From NCBI GenBank assembly GCA_003151215.1, contig PLXB01000293.1, positions 513 to 15,474 of the forward strand: DNA of 14,962 bases, read 5' to 3'. Source of the stretch: Ignavibacteriota bacterium (GTDB lineage: Bacteria; Bacteroidota; Kapaibacteriia; Palsa-1295). The notes below the pieces were generated by a model. It saw nothing but the letters and a program-made list of their open reading frames with translations. It searched no databases and had not been told where the DNA came from. Position 1 is the stretch's first letter, and each line of letters begins with the position of its first letter. The position numbers and the translations under genes are program-made. Below, piece after piece: positions 7,609 to 14,763 of the stretch.

Positions 7609-7686
7609 TCATATATGTCCGCAAAGAGCAATCATTGCAAGAAAGGTCAGAACAAAAAATATGACAGAATAGAGTGTCCTTTTCAT
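7609..7686 (-). CDS. Putative 25-residue single-helix membrane peptide
   Basis: A 26-codon frame encodes a peptide with a basic start (MKRTLYS) followed by one continuous hydrophobic helix (about residues 7-22, VIFFVLTFLAMIAL) and ending CGHI. Twelve to thirteen bases before the ATG lies a purine-rich AGGGGGAA, a fair Shine-Dalgarno sequence, in a window where most genes have none. TATATATA stands just upstream as a possible -10 region. The layout is that of a bacterial small membrane protein; such peptides often modulate a membrane complex. Function is unknown. A frame this short could be chance, but the charge-then-helix pattern plus the binding site favours a real gene. Confidence 0.4.
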   Translation of the reverse strand: MKRTLYSVIFFVLTFLAMIALCGHI

Positions 7687-7934
7687 TTAGTAAATTCCCC
7701 CTATATATAAGTACCTTGAGATCGAGCTTCGTTACAGTTTGATTTGGGGTAGAAATATATGCCCTAAAATAAATGTGAAGTATCTCGACATAATTTTGAG
7801 TGATAACTTGTGGGGGAAAGTGTGGAAAAGTGATATGTTTAGAGAAAATTGCGTATATTTGTATAAATGGAGATTCGAAAAATGAGTTTTTTGTCATAAT
7901 TCAAAGGTTGGAAACTCATTCAGATGTTGGTAAG

Positions 7935-7944
7935 TTGTATACAA
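7935..7944. promoter_or_regulatory. Palindrome TTGTATACAA, candidate operator
   Basis: A perfect 10-bp palindrome lies about 150 bp upstream of the LysM lipoprotein start. The same core is present in the Bacillus subtilis GntR operator as I recall it. Palindromes of this length are expected several times in 15 kb, and no GntR-type regulator is encoded in the window. Confidence 0.2.
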
Positions 7945-7991
7945 TGAGGGTAGTACATTATCATATTTCAGATCATGCCCATCATGTTGCG

Positions 7992-8011
7992 AGGCTCTTT
8001 TGCAAGAGCCT
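7992..8011 (+). terminator. Strong stem-loop (terminator or attenuator candidate)
   Basis: AGGCTCTT (7992-7999) pairs perfectly with AAGAGCCT (8004-8011) around a TTGC tetraloop, giving an 8-bp stem extendable by a G-T pair. It is followed by TTCTCTG and not a clean T run, so intrinsic termination would be weak. It lies 80 bp upstream of the LysM lipoprotein start and could end an upstream transcript or shape the leader RNA. Confidence 0.35.
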
Positions 8012-8036
8012 TCTCTGCCTGTATCGGCTTTACTGG

Positions 8037-8078
8037 TGAATAAAGATGTCTGCTCTCCTCGAAATTCTGCTTTATTCA
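8037..8078 (+). promoter_or_regulatory. 9-bp inverted repeat just before the LysM lipoprotein start
   Basis: TGAATAAAG (8037-8045) and CTTTATTCA (8070-8078) are perfectly complementary, with a 24-nt spacer, ending 13 nt before the ATG. As RNA this would be a weak AT-rich stem next to the ribosome site; as DNA it could be a two-half-site operator. Which of these it is cannot be told from the sequence. Confidence 0.25.
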
Positions 8079-8091
8079 AAGTAAATTAGAA

Positions 8092-10413
8092 ATGACGAAA
8101 AAAATACTATCTCGGAAATTCCTACCCAAACCCCATCACAGCATTCTTTCGATATTGTTTATCCTTGCACCTTTTGTCATTTTCCAAGGCTGCAGCGGAT
8201 CAAAGAAAATTACTACGGCGCAGGCAGATACCACTGCGAAAGTACCGAAAAACGCTGACCCATTTGCAACGCTTGATGATCATAAAGAATCAATCGATTC
8301 AGCGATCGTCGAAGAGCGATTGGAAGCAGCACGCCAGGAATGGCTTCGCGCACTTGCTGCTGAACAGCGCAAGGATAAGAATGAAGTTGTTCGTCGTTTC
8401 GAAGGCGCTATCGATATTCTGAATCGGCTTATCTATTTCCCGAATGTTAATGAGAATAAAGATTTTCAGGAACTCACGAAATCGGTTATTGAAGATTATG
8501 AGAAGTTCGTTGCGAAGATCGATGTCCTCCCGCCATCCGCATCGATCTTTGCGTTGAGGCAGAAGTTCAATGAAGAGATGTCGAAGATGGATATTCGGAA
8601 TATTCCGCTTCCCAAAACTTCAGATCTTGGTAAAACCCAAGTACCGCTAACCGTCACTCCGGAAGTCGAACAGTCCATTGTTTATTTTATGCAAGGCAAT
8701 GGCAGGACTTTTTTCACTAAATGGCTCGGTCGATCGGGGAAATTTTTCCCGCGAATGAAAGAGATCTTCCGCGAAGAAGGTGCTCCGGAAGAATTGATCT
8801 ATCTATCGATGATCGAGAGCGGGATGAATCCGACCGTTGTTTCGAAGGCGCAAGCAGTCGGGCTTTGGCAATTCATTCAGGGTACCGGAGCTCTTTATGG
8901 TCTGAAAAGCAACTGGTGGCTTGATAACCGCCGCGATCCATGGAAAGCAACGCGAGCTGCAGCAAAACATCTTAAGGATTTGCACCGTGCTATGGGTGAT
9001 TGGTATCTTGCACTTTCTTGTTATAATTGCAGCATGACGCGCATCCGCCGCTGCATGGCCGAAAACAATGACACGACATTTTGGGGTATTCGTGATTGCC
9101 TTCCGAAAGAAACACAAAATTATATTCCACTCTACGTAGCGGCAACGCTTATCGCAATGGATCCTTCGCGATATGGCTTTACTAACATTCAGTATGAAAG
9201 TCCTGATAGCTACGATACCGTCTATATTCATGAAGCAGTCGATCTCAACGCGATTGGCAATGCCGCCGGAGTGAGTGGGGTTGAAATTAAGAGCCTTAAT
9301 CCGGAGCTTTTACAGCCATCTACTCCACCTATAGAAATTTGTGGTCCGGAAGGCTATTGTGTGAAGATCCCTTTTGGAAAAGTCAAACAATTTTATGAGC
9401 GTTATGCCAGACTTACTCCGGAAGAAAAGCGTCCGTGGCTTATTCATACTGTTGAACGGGGTGAATCATTGCGGTCTATTGCCCGAACGTATGGACTGAC
9501 GACGGATCAACTTGCGGATTACAATAGCCTTGGCAGCACTGATCGAGTAAAACGGGGTGCACGTTTACGAGTGCCTATGACGGTCATGGCTCCCGGAGTA
9601 GTTGCGTCGAGCGATGCTCCCCTGACAGCGTCGAAAGAGGCAGCTCCGACACCAGTGGTAAAAAAAGCCTCGAAGATCACCCATCGCGTTAAACGTGGAG
9701 AAACATTGAATACCATCGCAACGCATTATGGAGTTCGCGTTTCCGATCTTCGCAACTGGAATAATATCAGCTACCGCCATAGCGGGGTCAAACGCGGTCA
9801 GCTCCTTGCTATATATATTGAACGTCAGACAAAACAGGATGAGACGACTAATATTGCCGAGAAATCAGTTGCAAAGAAGGGCACTTGGGCAACCTATAAG
9901 GTCCGGCACGGAGATACCATGGCGAAGATCGCCGATGATTACGGAGTTTCGCTTGCTTCCCTGAAGAAGTGGAACGGTAGATCGGTTCGTCACGGAGTAA
10001 AAGCCGGACAGAGTATCAAGATCTATTCCGCAGAAAATATTGCAAGTTCCTCCGATGCGCCGGATGGCAAGCCTCGCATACATGCCGTTCGCCCCGGCGA
10101 AACGATGACGAGCATTGCAAAAAATTATGGCACAACAGTGGATCAGATCGCAGAATGGAATGAGGGAATGGATCCTGCTTCGCTTCAGGCCGGACAGAAA
10201 TTGAAACTTTATGCATCAAATAAAACGCCGTCGAAAGGCGATACCGAGCAGCCTGTGAAAACTTCCAAGAGATCAACGTATCGAGTCCGTTCCGGAGATA
10301 CACTTTCGTCTATTGCCGATAAATACGGAGTAAGTATTACGAGTCTTAAAAAAGCAAATCATTTGCGACATAATACGATACCGAAAGGGAAGCGCCTCAT
10401 TATTCCCGGATAG
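8092..10413 (+). CDS. mltD: Lipoprotein lytic transglycosylase with five LysM repeats (MltD-like)
   Basis: This envelope enzyme cleaves peptidoglycan glycan strands between MurNAc and GlcNAc, forming 1,6-anhydro ends. Residues 18-34 form a lipoprotein signal with acceptor Cys34 (IFQGC; Phe at -3 is unusual). A helical region leads to the SLT domain at about 222-345, with catalytic Glu242 in MIESGMNP, then AVGLWQFIQGTG and the TQNYIPLYVAATLIA segment. Five LysM peptidoglycan-binding repeats follow at about 451-496, 530-576, 601-646, 663-707 and 729-772, joined by Ser/Thr/Lys linkers; the last ends at the C-terminus. E. coli MltD has fewer LysM repeats. No Shine-Dalgarno sequence is visible; a terminator follows within 25 bp, so the gene is probably transcribed alone. 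Confidence 0.93.
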   Translation: MTKKILSRKFLPKPHHSILSILFILAPFVIFQGCSGSKKITTAQADTTAKVPKNADPFATLDDHKESIDSAIVEERLEAARQEWLRALAAEQRKDKNEVVRRFEGAIDILNRLIYFPNVNENKDFQELTKSVIEDYEKFVAKIDVLPPSASIFALRQKFNEEMSKMDIRNIPLPKTSDLGKTQVPLTVTPEVEQSIVYFMQGNGRTFFTKWLGRSGKFFPRMKEIFREEGAPEELIYLSMIESGMNPTVVSKAQAVGLWQFIQGTGALYGLKSNWWLDNRRDPWKATRAAAKHLKDLHRAMGDWYLALSCYNCSMTRIRRCMAENNDTTFWGIRDCLPKETQNYIPLYVAATLIAMDPSRYGFTNIQYESPDSYDTVYIHEAVDLNAIGNAAGVSGVEIKSLNPELLQPSTPPIEICGPEGYCVKIPFGKVKQFYERYARLTPEEKRPWLIHTVERGESLRSIARTYGLTTDQLADYNSLGSTDRVKRGARLRVPMTVMAPGVVASSDAPLTASKEAAPTPVVKKASKITHRVKRGETLNTIATHYGVRVSDLRNWNNISYRHSGVKRGQLLAIYIERQTKQDETTNIAEKSVAKKGTWATYKVRHGDTMAKIADDYGVSLASLKKWNGRSVRHGVKAGQSIKIYSAENIASSSDAPDGKPRIHAVRPGETMTSIAKNYGTTVDQIAEWNEGMDPASLQAGQKLKLYASNKTPSKGDTEQPVKTSKRSTYRVRSGDTLSSIADKYGVSITSLKKANHLRHNTIPKGKRLIIPG

Positions 10414-10434
10414 GAAAGTCAAAAGTTCAAAGTG

Positions 10435-10469
10435 AAAAGTCAAAATCGGGATTCCGGTTTTGACTTTTT
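10435..10469 (+). terminator. Rho-independent terminator after the LysM transglycosylase gene
   Basis: A 15-bp stem, AAAAGTCAAAATCGG (10435-10449) with CCGGTTTTGACTTTT (10454-10468) and one T-G wobble, closes on a GATT tetraloop and ends in a run of five T. It starts 22 bp after the stop codon. The flanking bases before it carry two more imperfect copies of the GTCAAAAG-like unit. Confidence 0.85.
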
Positions 10470-10553
10470 AATTTAGTATTAGTAATTTAATAGTCATCGG
10501 GAACATCTTTTCCGTATTTTGACATTTTATACAGTTACAATCTCCTTTACATT

Positions 10554-11807
10554 ATGTCAAAGCAAAGAGAGCCTGCTCTCATATTTATTTTTATAACCTT
10601 ACTGATCGATGTTACCGGATTTGGTATCATCATTCCCGTATTTCCAAAACTCATCAGCCAGTTGATCGGCGGCACGATGAGCGAAGCCTCCCAGTATGGC
10701 GGTTGGCTGATGTTTGCTTTTGCTTTTGCGCAATTTATTTTCTCACCGGTTATGGGAAATCTCAGCGATAAATATGGGAGAAGGCCTGTTCTGCTCTTTT
10801 CGCTTTTCGGATTTGGCGTCGATTATCTTTTCTTAGCTTTAGCTCCGACAGTCGGCTGGCTTTTTGTCGGACGGATCATTGCCGGAATAACGGGAGCAAG
10901 CATGACGACGGCAACTGCTTATATCGCAGATATTACTCCTCCGGAAAAGCGGGCACAAAATTTCGGATTGGTCGGCGCTGCAAGCGGGCTTGGCTTTATT
11001 ATCGGTCCGGCAATCGGCGGATTGCTTGGGCAATTCGGTCCGCGAGTGCCATTTCTTGTGGCGGCCGGACTCACACTGCTCAATTGGCTGTATGGATTTT
11101 TTATTCTTCCTGAATCACTTAAACCTGAAAATCGCCGCGCATTTGATATTAAGCGAGCGAATCCTGCAGGATCGCTCTTGCATTTAAAAAAGTATCCCGT
11201 GATTGCCGGACTGATCGCCTCTCTTGTCTGTGTCTATATAGGCCAACATGCCGTTCAAGGAACGTGGGCGTTTTATACGATCGAAAAATTTAAGTGGGAT
11301 GAGGCGATGGTTGGTTATTCACTTGCAACAGTTGGGGTGTTGATCGCTATCGTACAAGGATGGCTTATCCGATTCATTAATCCGATGCTCGGTCAAAAAA
11401 AATCGGTTTATTATGGACTTGCCTTTAATGCGATCGGTTTTGTCCTCTTTGCCTTTGCAACACAAGGCTGGATGATGTTTGTTTTCCTCGTGCCGTTTTG
11501 TTTGGGTGGGATATGCGGACCTGCATTACAGGGAATCATGTCCAGCCAGGTTCCGGCAAATGAGCAGGGCGAATTGCAAGGAGCGCTGACAAGTCTTCTC
11601 AGCGTAACTTCCATCATCGGTCCGCCGCTGATGACAAATCTGTTTGCATATTTTACCGGTGCATCGCGCCCGTTTTATTTCCCCGGCGCACCATTTATAA
11701 TTGGTGCATTACTTTCGTTCGCAAGTTTGGCACTTGCGATGCGTTCGCTATCCTCTTACATACACCGACAGGACGTTCCGCTTATTGATACTGTATCGGA
11801 CCAATAA
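10554..11807 (+). CDS. MFS exporter of the TetA (DHA1) type
   Basis: This inner-membrane proton-coupled drug:H+ antiporter-type permease has 417 residues and about 12 predicted helices, the DHA1 size. The N-terminal helix has [17 protein letters not shown]. The conserved loop motif A is [11 protein letters not shown] (68-78). [17 protein letters not shown] matches the second conserved loop. Antiporter motif C is [12 protein letters not shown] (145-156). These place it with TetA-like tetracycline/multidrug exporters. Substrate cannot be read from sequence; many chromosomal members are annotated Tet without proven resistance. No regulator gene of TetR type lies beside it, so induction of the classical tet kind is not indicated. 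It has no Shine-Dalgarno sequence and ends within a terminator. Confidence 0.9.
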   Translation: MSKQREPALIFIFITLLIDVTGFGIIIPVFPKLISQLIGGTMSEASQYGGWLMFAFAFAQFIFSPVMGNLSDKYGRRPVLLFSLFGFGVDYLFLALAPTVGWLFVGRIIAGITGASMTTATAYIADITPPEKRAQNFGLVGAASGLGFIIGPAIGGLLGQFGPRVPFLVAAGLTLLNWLYGFFILPESLKPENRRAFDIKRANPAGSLLHLKKYPVIAGLIASLVCVYIGQHAVQGTWAFYTIEKFKWDEAMVGYSLATVGVLIAIVQGWLIRFINPMLGQKKSVYYGLAFNAIGFVLFAFATQGWMMFVFLVPFCLGGICGPALQGIMSSQVPANEQGELQGALTSLLSVTSIIGPPLMTNLFAYFTGASRPFYFPGAPFIIGALLSFASLALAMRSLSSYIHRQDVPLIDTVSDQ

Positions 11808-11846
11808 AAAAGAGAAGGAAAAAATAAATCTTCTCTTCTCTTTTTT
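11806..11846. terminator. Bidirectional terminator overlapping the MFS stop codon
   Basis: A perfect 12-bp inverted repeat, AAAAAAGAGAAG (11806-11817) and CTTCTCTTTTTT (11835-11846), lies between two convergent genes, with a 17-nt loop. A shorter alternative pairing uses CTTCTCT at 11830-11836. The T tract on one strand and the A tract on the other allow it to act in both directions. The stop codon of the MFS gene is part of the left arm. Confidence 0.75.
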
Positions 11847-11874
11847 AGAATAAGACGATATTTATTGTGCCGCC

Positions 11875-12063
11875 TTACGATTTTTTATTTGGATTCTCCG
11901 GTACTCTTTTTCCTTCTTTTCGCGCTTCGGAAAGTCCTATCGCTATTGCCTGTTCGCGCGAGTGTACCATTTTTCCGCTGTGGCCGCTTTTAAGTATACC
12001 ATCTTTCATCTTCTTCATTTCTCTTTCCACATCTTTTCCTGCGGATTTGCTGTACTTTGTCAT
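11875..12063 (-). CDS. Small basic DUF6496-like protein
   Basis: A 62-residue, lysine-rich, soluble protein. The segment KMKDGILKSGHSGKMVHSRE followed by QAIAIGLSEARKEGKRVPENPN closely resembles what I recall of the DUF6496 family of small proteins of unknown function; the family name is from memory. I chose the ATG at the complement of 12061-12063 because AAGGAG stands 6 nt before it, one of the few good Shine-Dalgarno sequences here, and because the family begins near this point. The frame stays open upstream to another ATG (complement of 12157-12159), which would add a 32-residue hydrophobic leader. Its basic charge would suit nucleic-acid binding, but that is inference. It is convergent with the MFS gene. 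Confidence 0.75.
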   Translation of the reverse strand: MTKYSKSAGKDVEREMKKMKDGILKSGHSGKMVHSREQAIAIGLSEARKEGKRVPENPNKKS

Positions 12064-12069
12064 GTTTTT

Positions 12070-12075
12070 CTCCTT
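12070..12075 (-). promoter_or_regulatory. Shine-Dalgarno sequence AAGGAG deciding the DUF6496-like start
   Basis: AAGGAG on the minus strand lies 6 nt before the internal ATG at 12063. It is the clearest ribosome-binding site in the window and favours the 62-residue product over the 94-residue one. Confidence 0.65.
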
Positions 12076-12234
12076 TCTTAAGATAGTCAATACACTAATA
12101 AGTATCAAATATTGTGCCGAAATTATTAATCCGATCCATACAACTTTTTTATTTCCCATGTGTTATATCGCCGACGTGATGTTGGACGCGTTATTTTCCG
12201 GTACTTCCTTGTAATTTTTTTTATTAATAACGCT

Positions 12235-13443
12235 ATGAAAAACATTTGTTATGTATTGTTTTTTTTGGTTTTAGCTTCAGTTTCCCAAGCACAAAGCTGG
12301 CAGAAAGTTATCTCTCCTGGGCTCGGAAGCCGTGATGCAACAGTCGCATTCTCAATCGGAAATAAAATATATTCAGGAGGTGGCGGTGAAGGAGGGGATC
12401 TTGATTTTTATGAATATGATCCTGGGTCGAATAAATGGACAAAAAAAGCGAATATTCCCGGCGTAGATACAAACCGCGGATTCGCTGCCGCATTTGCAAT
12501 TAATGGGAAAGGGTATGTAGGTCTTGGAAGCGATCATATTAATGCTCCTTCGGTGAAGCATGATCTTTGGGAATATGATCCGGCAACCGATTCCTGGACG
12601 CGCAAAGCAGATTTTCCTGCCGGCAATCGCGATGGAATCGGTGTGTTTGTCTTAGGGAATATAGCATATATTGCCGGAGGCGCCGATAGTGTGTTAAATG
12701 TTTATCAGGAATTTTATGCTTACGATCCCGTCGCTGATACCTGGACAGCGAAAGCCGATCTTCCAACCGGACCGAATATTTTTCCGTCGATGTTCAGTAT
12801 CGGTAATTATGGGTATCTGGCTTGCGGTGCCGGAAATTATGAATTAACCGATCTGTGGCGATATGATCCTGTAATGGATTCATGGGATCAAATGACGTCA
12901 TTTCCCGGCGCTGCACGGCAAGCCGGTATCGCATATGTCCTGAATGGAAAGGGGTATGTCGGTTTAGGACAAACTCAATATACTTCGGTCTTTAATGATA
13001 TTTATTCGTACGATCCGAGTATGGATTCGTGGCAGCAAGAAACGAATTTTTCCGGCAAAGCACGTGCGTGGGCTACAGCTATTACGCTTGGAGATACGGT
13101 ATATATCGGCAATGGCTCAAGTTTCTCAGGGCAATACGTTGTTCCGTTAAGTGATTGGTGGTCATTCGCTCCTGCAGTTGCCTTCGTCAGTACGTTAAAA
13201 AATGTGAATTCCGATATACGCTGTTACCCGCAGCCCGCAACATCGGAAGTGTATTTATCGGGATTGAAAAATGGCGGCGAGTATGAAGTAAGGATTTCAG
13301 ATGCGCTTGGAAGAGAAGTTTCAGTTAGTACGATCTCAGGTACGGATATGAAGCTCAATATCGGCAATTTATCACCCGGTATGTACACTGTTTATCTTAA
13401 CGGTAAAGACGATCGTGTATCTTTTCCTGTTATCAAGGAATAA
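12235..13443 (+). CDS. Secreted kelch-repeat protein with type IX secretion sorting domain
   Basis: An extracellular or cell-surface protein of 402 residues. A Sec signal peptide covers about residues 1-20 (cut near VSQAQ). Five to six kelch blades fill residues 35-312, each with a G-x-Y/I-GG-like strand and a final YDPxxDxW motif (YEYDPGSNKW, WEYDPATDSW, YAYDPVADTW, WRYDPVMDSW, YSYDPSMDSW), predicting a beta-propeller. The C-terminal ~75 residues are a type A T9SS sorting domain: YPQPATSEVYL, then YEVRISDALGREV, then LNIGNLSPGMYTVYL and a final FPVIKE. It should therefore cross the outer membrane by T9SS. A GTG at 12160 would add 25 residues ahead of a complete signal peptide and is rejected. 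Binding partner is unknown. Confidence 0.9.
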   Translation: MKNICYVLFFLVLASVSQAQSWQKVISPGLGSRDATVAFSIGNKIYSGGGGEGGDLDFYEYDPGSNKWTKKANIPGVDTNRGFAAAFAINGKGYVGLGSDHINAPSVKHDLWEYDPATDSWTRKADFPAGNRDGIGVFVLGNIAYIAGGADSVLNVYQEFYAYDPVADTWTAKADLPTGPNIFPSMFSIGNYGYLACGAGNYELTDLWRYDPVMDSWDQMTSFPGAARQAGIAYVLNGKGYVGLGQTQYTSVFNDIYSYDPSMDSWQQETNFSGKARAWATAITLGDTVYIGNGSSFSGQYVVPLSDWWSFAPAVAFVSTLKNVNSDIRCYPQPATSEVYLSGLKNGGEYEVRISDALGREVSVSTISGTDMKLNIGNLSPGMYTVYLNGKDDRVSFPVIKE

Positions 13444-13478
13444 AGTAAGAAACGTCGAGTAAGAGTTTAACGAGATAC

Positions 13479-13841
13479 TCACTGAACGATCACTGTCCCC
13501 GTCATCCCGAATCCCATTATTGTATGATGGGTGCAGTGATAAGAGTATATTCCTGGTTTATCGAACGTGACCGATTTCGATTCGCCAAGTTCCATATCAT
13601 CGGTCTTCCATGATGTATCGTCGGCTGTAGCATTATGCGTCCGGTCTTCAAGATTCTTCCATGTCACCGTCGTCCCTTTGGAGACAGTGATCTTCGAAGG
13701 AATAAATTTCGTATCCGCCATGACAATGGTATTAGCAGGGATGCTTGAAGCATCAATATTCTTCGTGCTTGTACACGAAAGAAAATTTGTGATCAATATC
13801 AATGAAATTATTGCCACGAAGATAACTAAAATTGTTTTCAT
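13479..13841 (-). CDS. Cupredoxin (plastocyanin-like) lipoprotein
   Basis: A 120-residue mononuclear copper protein of the periplasm or outer membrane, probably an electron carrier or copper binder. A lipoprotein signal ends in NFLSC with acceptor Cys23. The cupredoxin domain covers about 38-120: MADTKFIPSKITVSKGTTVTW is the usual first-strand pattern, His69 (RTHNATA) is the first copper ligand, and YHCTHHTIMGFGMTG holds Cys103, His106 and one of two methionines. Met109 would give an amicyanin-like C-x2-H-x2-M loop, but the paralogue at 14764 has Leu there and keeps only the Met equivalent to Met113, implying C-x2-H-x6-M. It is convergent with the kelch gene (35 bp) and divergent from the lipoprotein gene. 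Confidence 0.88.
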   Translation of the reverse strand: MKTILVIFVAIISLILITNFLSCTSTKNIDASSIPANTIVMADTKFIPSKITVSKGTTVTWKNLEDRTHNATADDTSWKTDDMELGESKSVTFDKPGIYSYHCTHHTIMGFGMTGTVIVQ

Positions 13842-13905
13842 TGTATGTCTTAGGAATTATTAAGTTAAAAGAATTAACAGTCAATTGTTGGCTATGAGTT
13901 CAGGT

Positions 13906-13917
13906 CAAGAATTCTTG
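13906..13917. promoter_or_regulatory. 12-bp palindrome between divergent genes
   Basis: CAAGAATTCTTG is a perfect palindrome, extendable past one mismatch on each side to GG...CC, in the middle of the 140-bp divergent region between a cupredoxin and a lipoprotein gene. GTTAA (13864-13868) and TTAAC (13874-13878) form another small inverted repeat nearby. The position suits an operator, but a few 12-bp palindromes are expected by chance in 15 kb. Confidence 0.2.
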
Positions 13918-13981
13918 CCCTACGTAACTTGTTGTCGGAAGAGGCGTTGGAGTTCGTGTATTAATTATTCTCTCTTTACAA

Positions 13982-14761
13982 ATGAAACTATACACAATTC
14001 TTTCTTTCGCATTTCTCGTATTTGTTATTGGCTGTAAAAATTCAACGCCGACAACACCGCTGCAAACCGGCGATCTGCAAGGTACAGTCGGTCTTTATGA
14101 TTCTCATGGCAATGAAGTCCCCGATAGGAGCGGGGTAACCGCGCTGGCTGAGGGCACTTCGCTCTCCGGTATTTCTGACACGGCTGGAAATTGGGTCATT
14201 CATAACCTTCCGACACAAACCTATAGTATAAGCTTTTCAAAAAACGGTTATGGGACGGTAAAAAATACTTCCTATTCCTATATCGGCGGAGGGACGGTTT
14301 CTTATGGAGCCAGAGTGTATTTGTATCAGCCTGTTGGCTTCACAATAGTGTTAGATTCTGTATCGGCAACTTCCGATACTTCCGACTATCAACATTTCGG
14401 CTATCTTTCGGGACATATCTCCGGCGCTTCGGCTGATTCGGCAATAGTTCAGGCGTATGTCTTTTTTGGAGTGACGCCGATCATTACATATGGAGATACT
14501 ACTACCTGGCTCGGCGGACTTTTATGGAATAATTCGCGTCCGATACCATTAATAAGAAAAGGGAATGATTTTTATTTTACATCAACAAATTGGGAAGCAT
14601 GCGGTCCGAATGGATGGATTAAATCCGGAACGACGATCTATCTTCAGGGTTTCGCAACAAGCACAAAATACTCGCCGAGATATTATGATGTTATTACAGG
14701 GAAATGGATCTACCCGAATCCTCCGCCATCGTCGAATATTTTATCGGCTAAAATTCCGTAA
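13982..14761 (+). CDS. Lipoprotein with carboxypeptidase-regulatory-like domain
   Basis: A 259-residue envelope protein with a clear lipoprotein signal (FVIGC, acceptor Cys18). Residues about 31-115 look like a transthyretin-like carboxypeptidase-regulatory fold: GDLQGTVGLYDSHGNEVPD, then GVTALAEGTSLSGISDTAGN, WVIHNLPTQTYSISFSKNGY and TVKNTSYSY. The remaining ~145 residues are beta-rich with many aromatic, Thr and Ser residues and match no family I recognise. Such domains occur in surface adhesion or substrate-binding proteins of Bacteroidota relatives, so a structural role is likely; an enzyme site is not visible. There is no Shine-Dalgarno sequence. Its stop is 2 bp from the stop of the convergent second cupredoxin, and it lies between the two cupredoxin copies. 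Confidence 0.8.
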   Translation: MKLYTILSFAFLVFVIGCKNSTPTTPLQTGDLQGTVGLYDSHGNEVPDRSGVTALAEGTSLSGISDTAGNWVIHNLPTQTYSISFSKNGYGTVKNTSYSYIGGGTVSYGARVYLYQPVGFTIVLDSVSATSDTSDYQHFGYLSGHISGASADSAIVQAYVFFGVTPIITYGDTTTWLGGLLWNNSRPIPLIRKGNDFYFTSTNWEACGPNGWIKSGTTIYLQGFATSTKYSPRYYDVITGKWIYPNPPPSSNILSAKIP

Positions 14762-14763
14762 CC

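Larger units (their letters stand above)
7687..8091. other. Gene-poor intergenic stretch before the LysM transglycosylase gene
   Basis: About 405 bp separate the tiny membrane-peptide gene (minus) from the LysM lipoprotein gene (plus). Open frames across it have unconvincing composition, so I call no gene here. It holds a 10-bp palindrome, a strong GC-containing hairpin and a 9-bp inverted repeat close to the downstream start, listed separately. It also contains TATATTTG at 7854-7861, which fits the Bacteroidetes-type -7 consensus TAnnTTTG but has no clear -33 TTG. I see no tRNA or recognisable riboswitch. Confidence 0.5.

Noticed and set aside
7804..7835. DnaA-box-like TGTGGAAAA near GATAACTTGTGGGG
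   Set aside because: Only one near match to TGTGnATAA, with no cluster of boxes or dnaA/dnaN neighbours, so it does not support a replication origin.
7580..7897. 105-residue minus-strand open frame
   Set aside because: Its composition is Thr/Phe/Ile/Cys-rich as expected of AT-rich noncoding DNA. It overlaps the better-supported 25-residue frame and its ribosome site, and has no recognisable domain.
7800..8039. 79-residue plus-strand open frame before the LysM gene
   Set aside because: Rich in Cys, His and Tyr with no domain pattern, runs through the strong hairpin, and has a GTG start only.
10519..10541. TTGACA ... TACAAT before the MFS gene
   Set aside because: The spacing between the boxes is only 11 bp, too short for a sigma-70 promoter.
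12160..12234. Upstream GTG extension of the kelch protein
   Set aside because: A complete signal peptide begins at ATG 12235; the extension would bury it.
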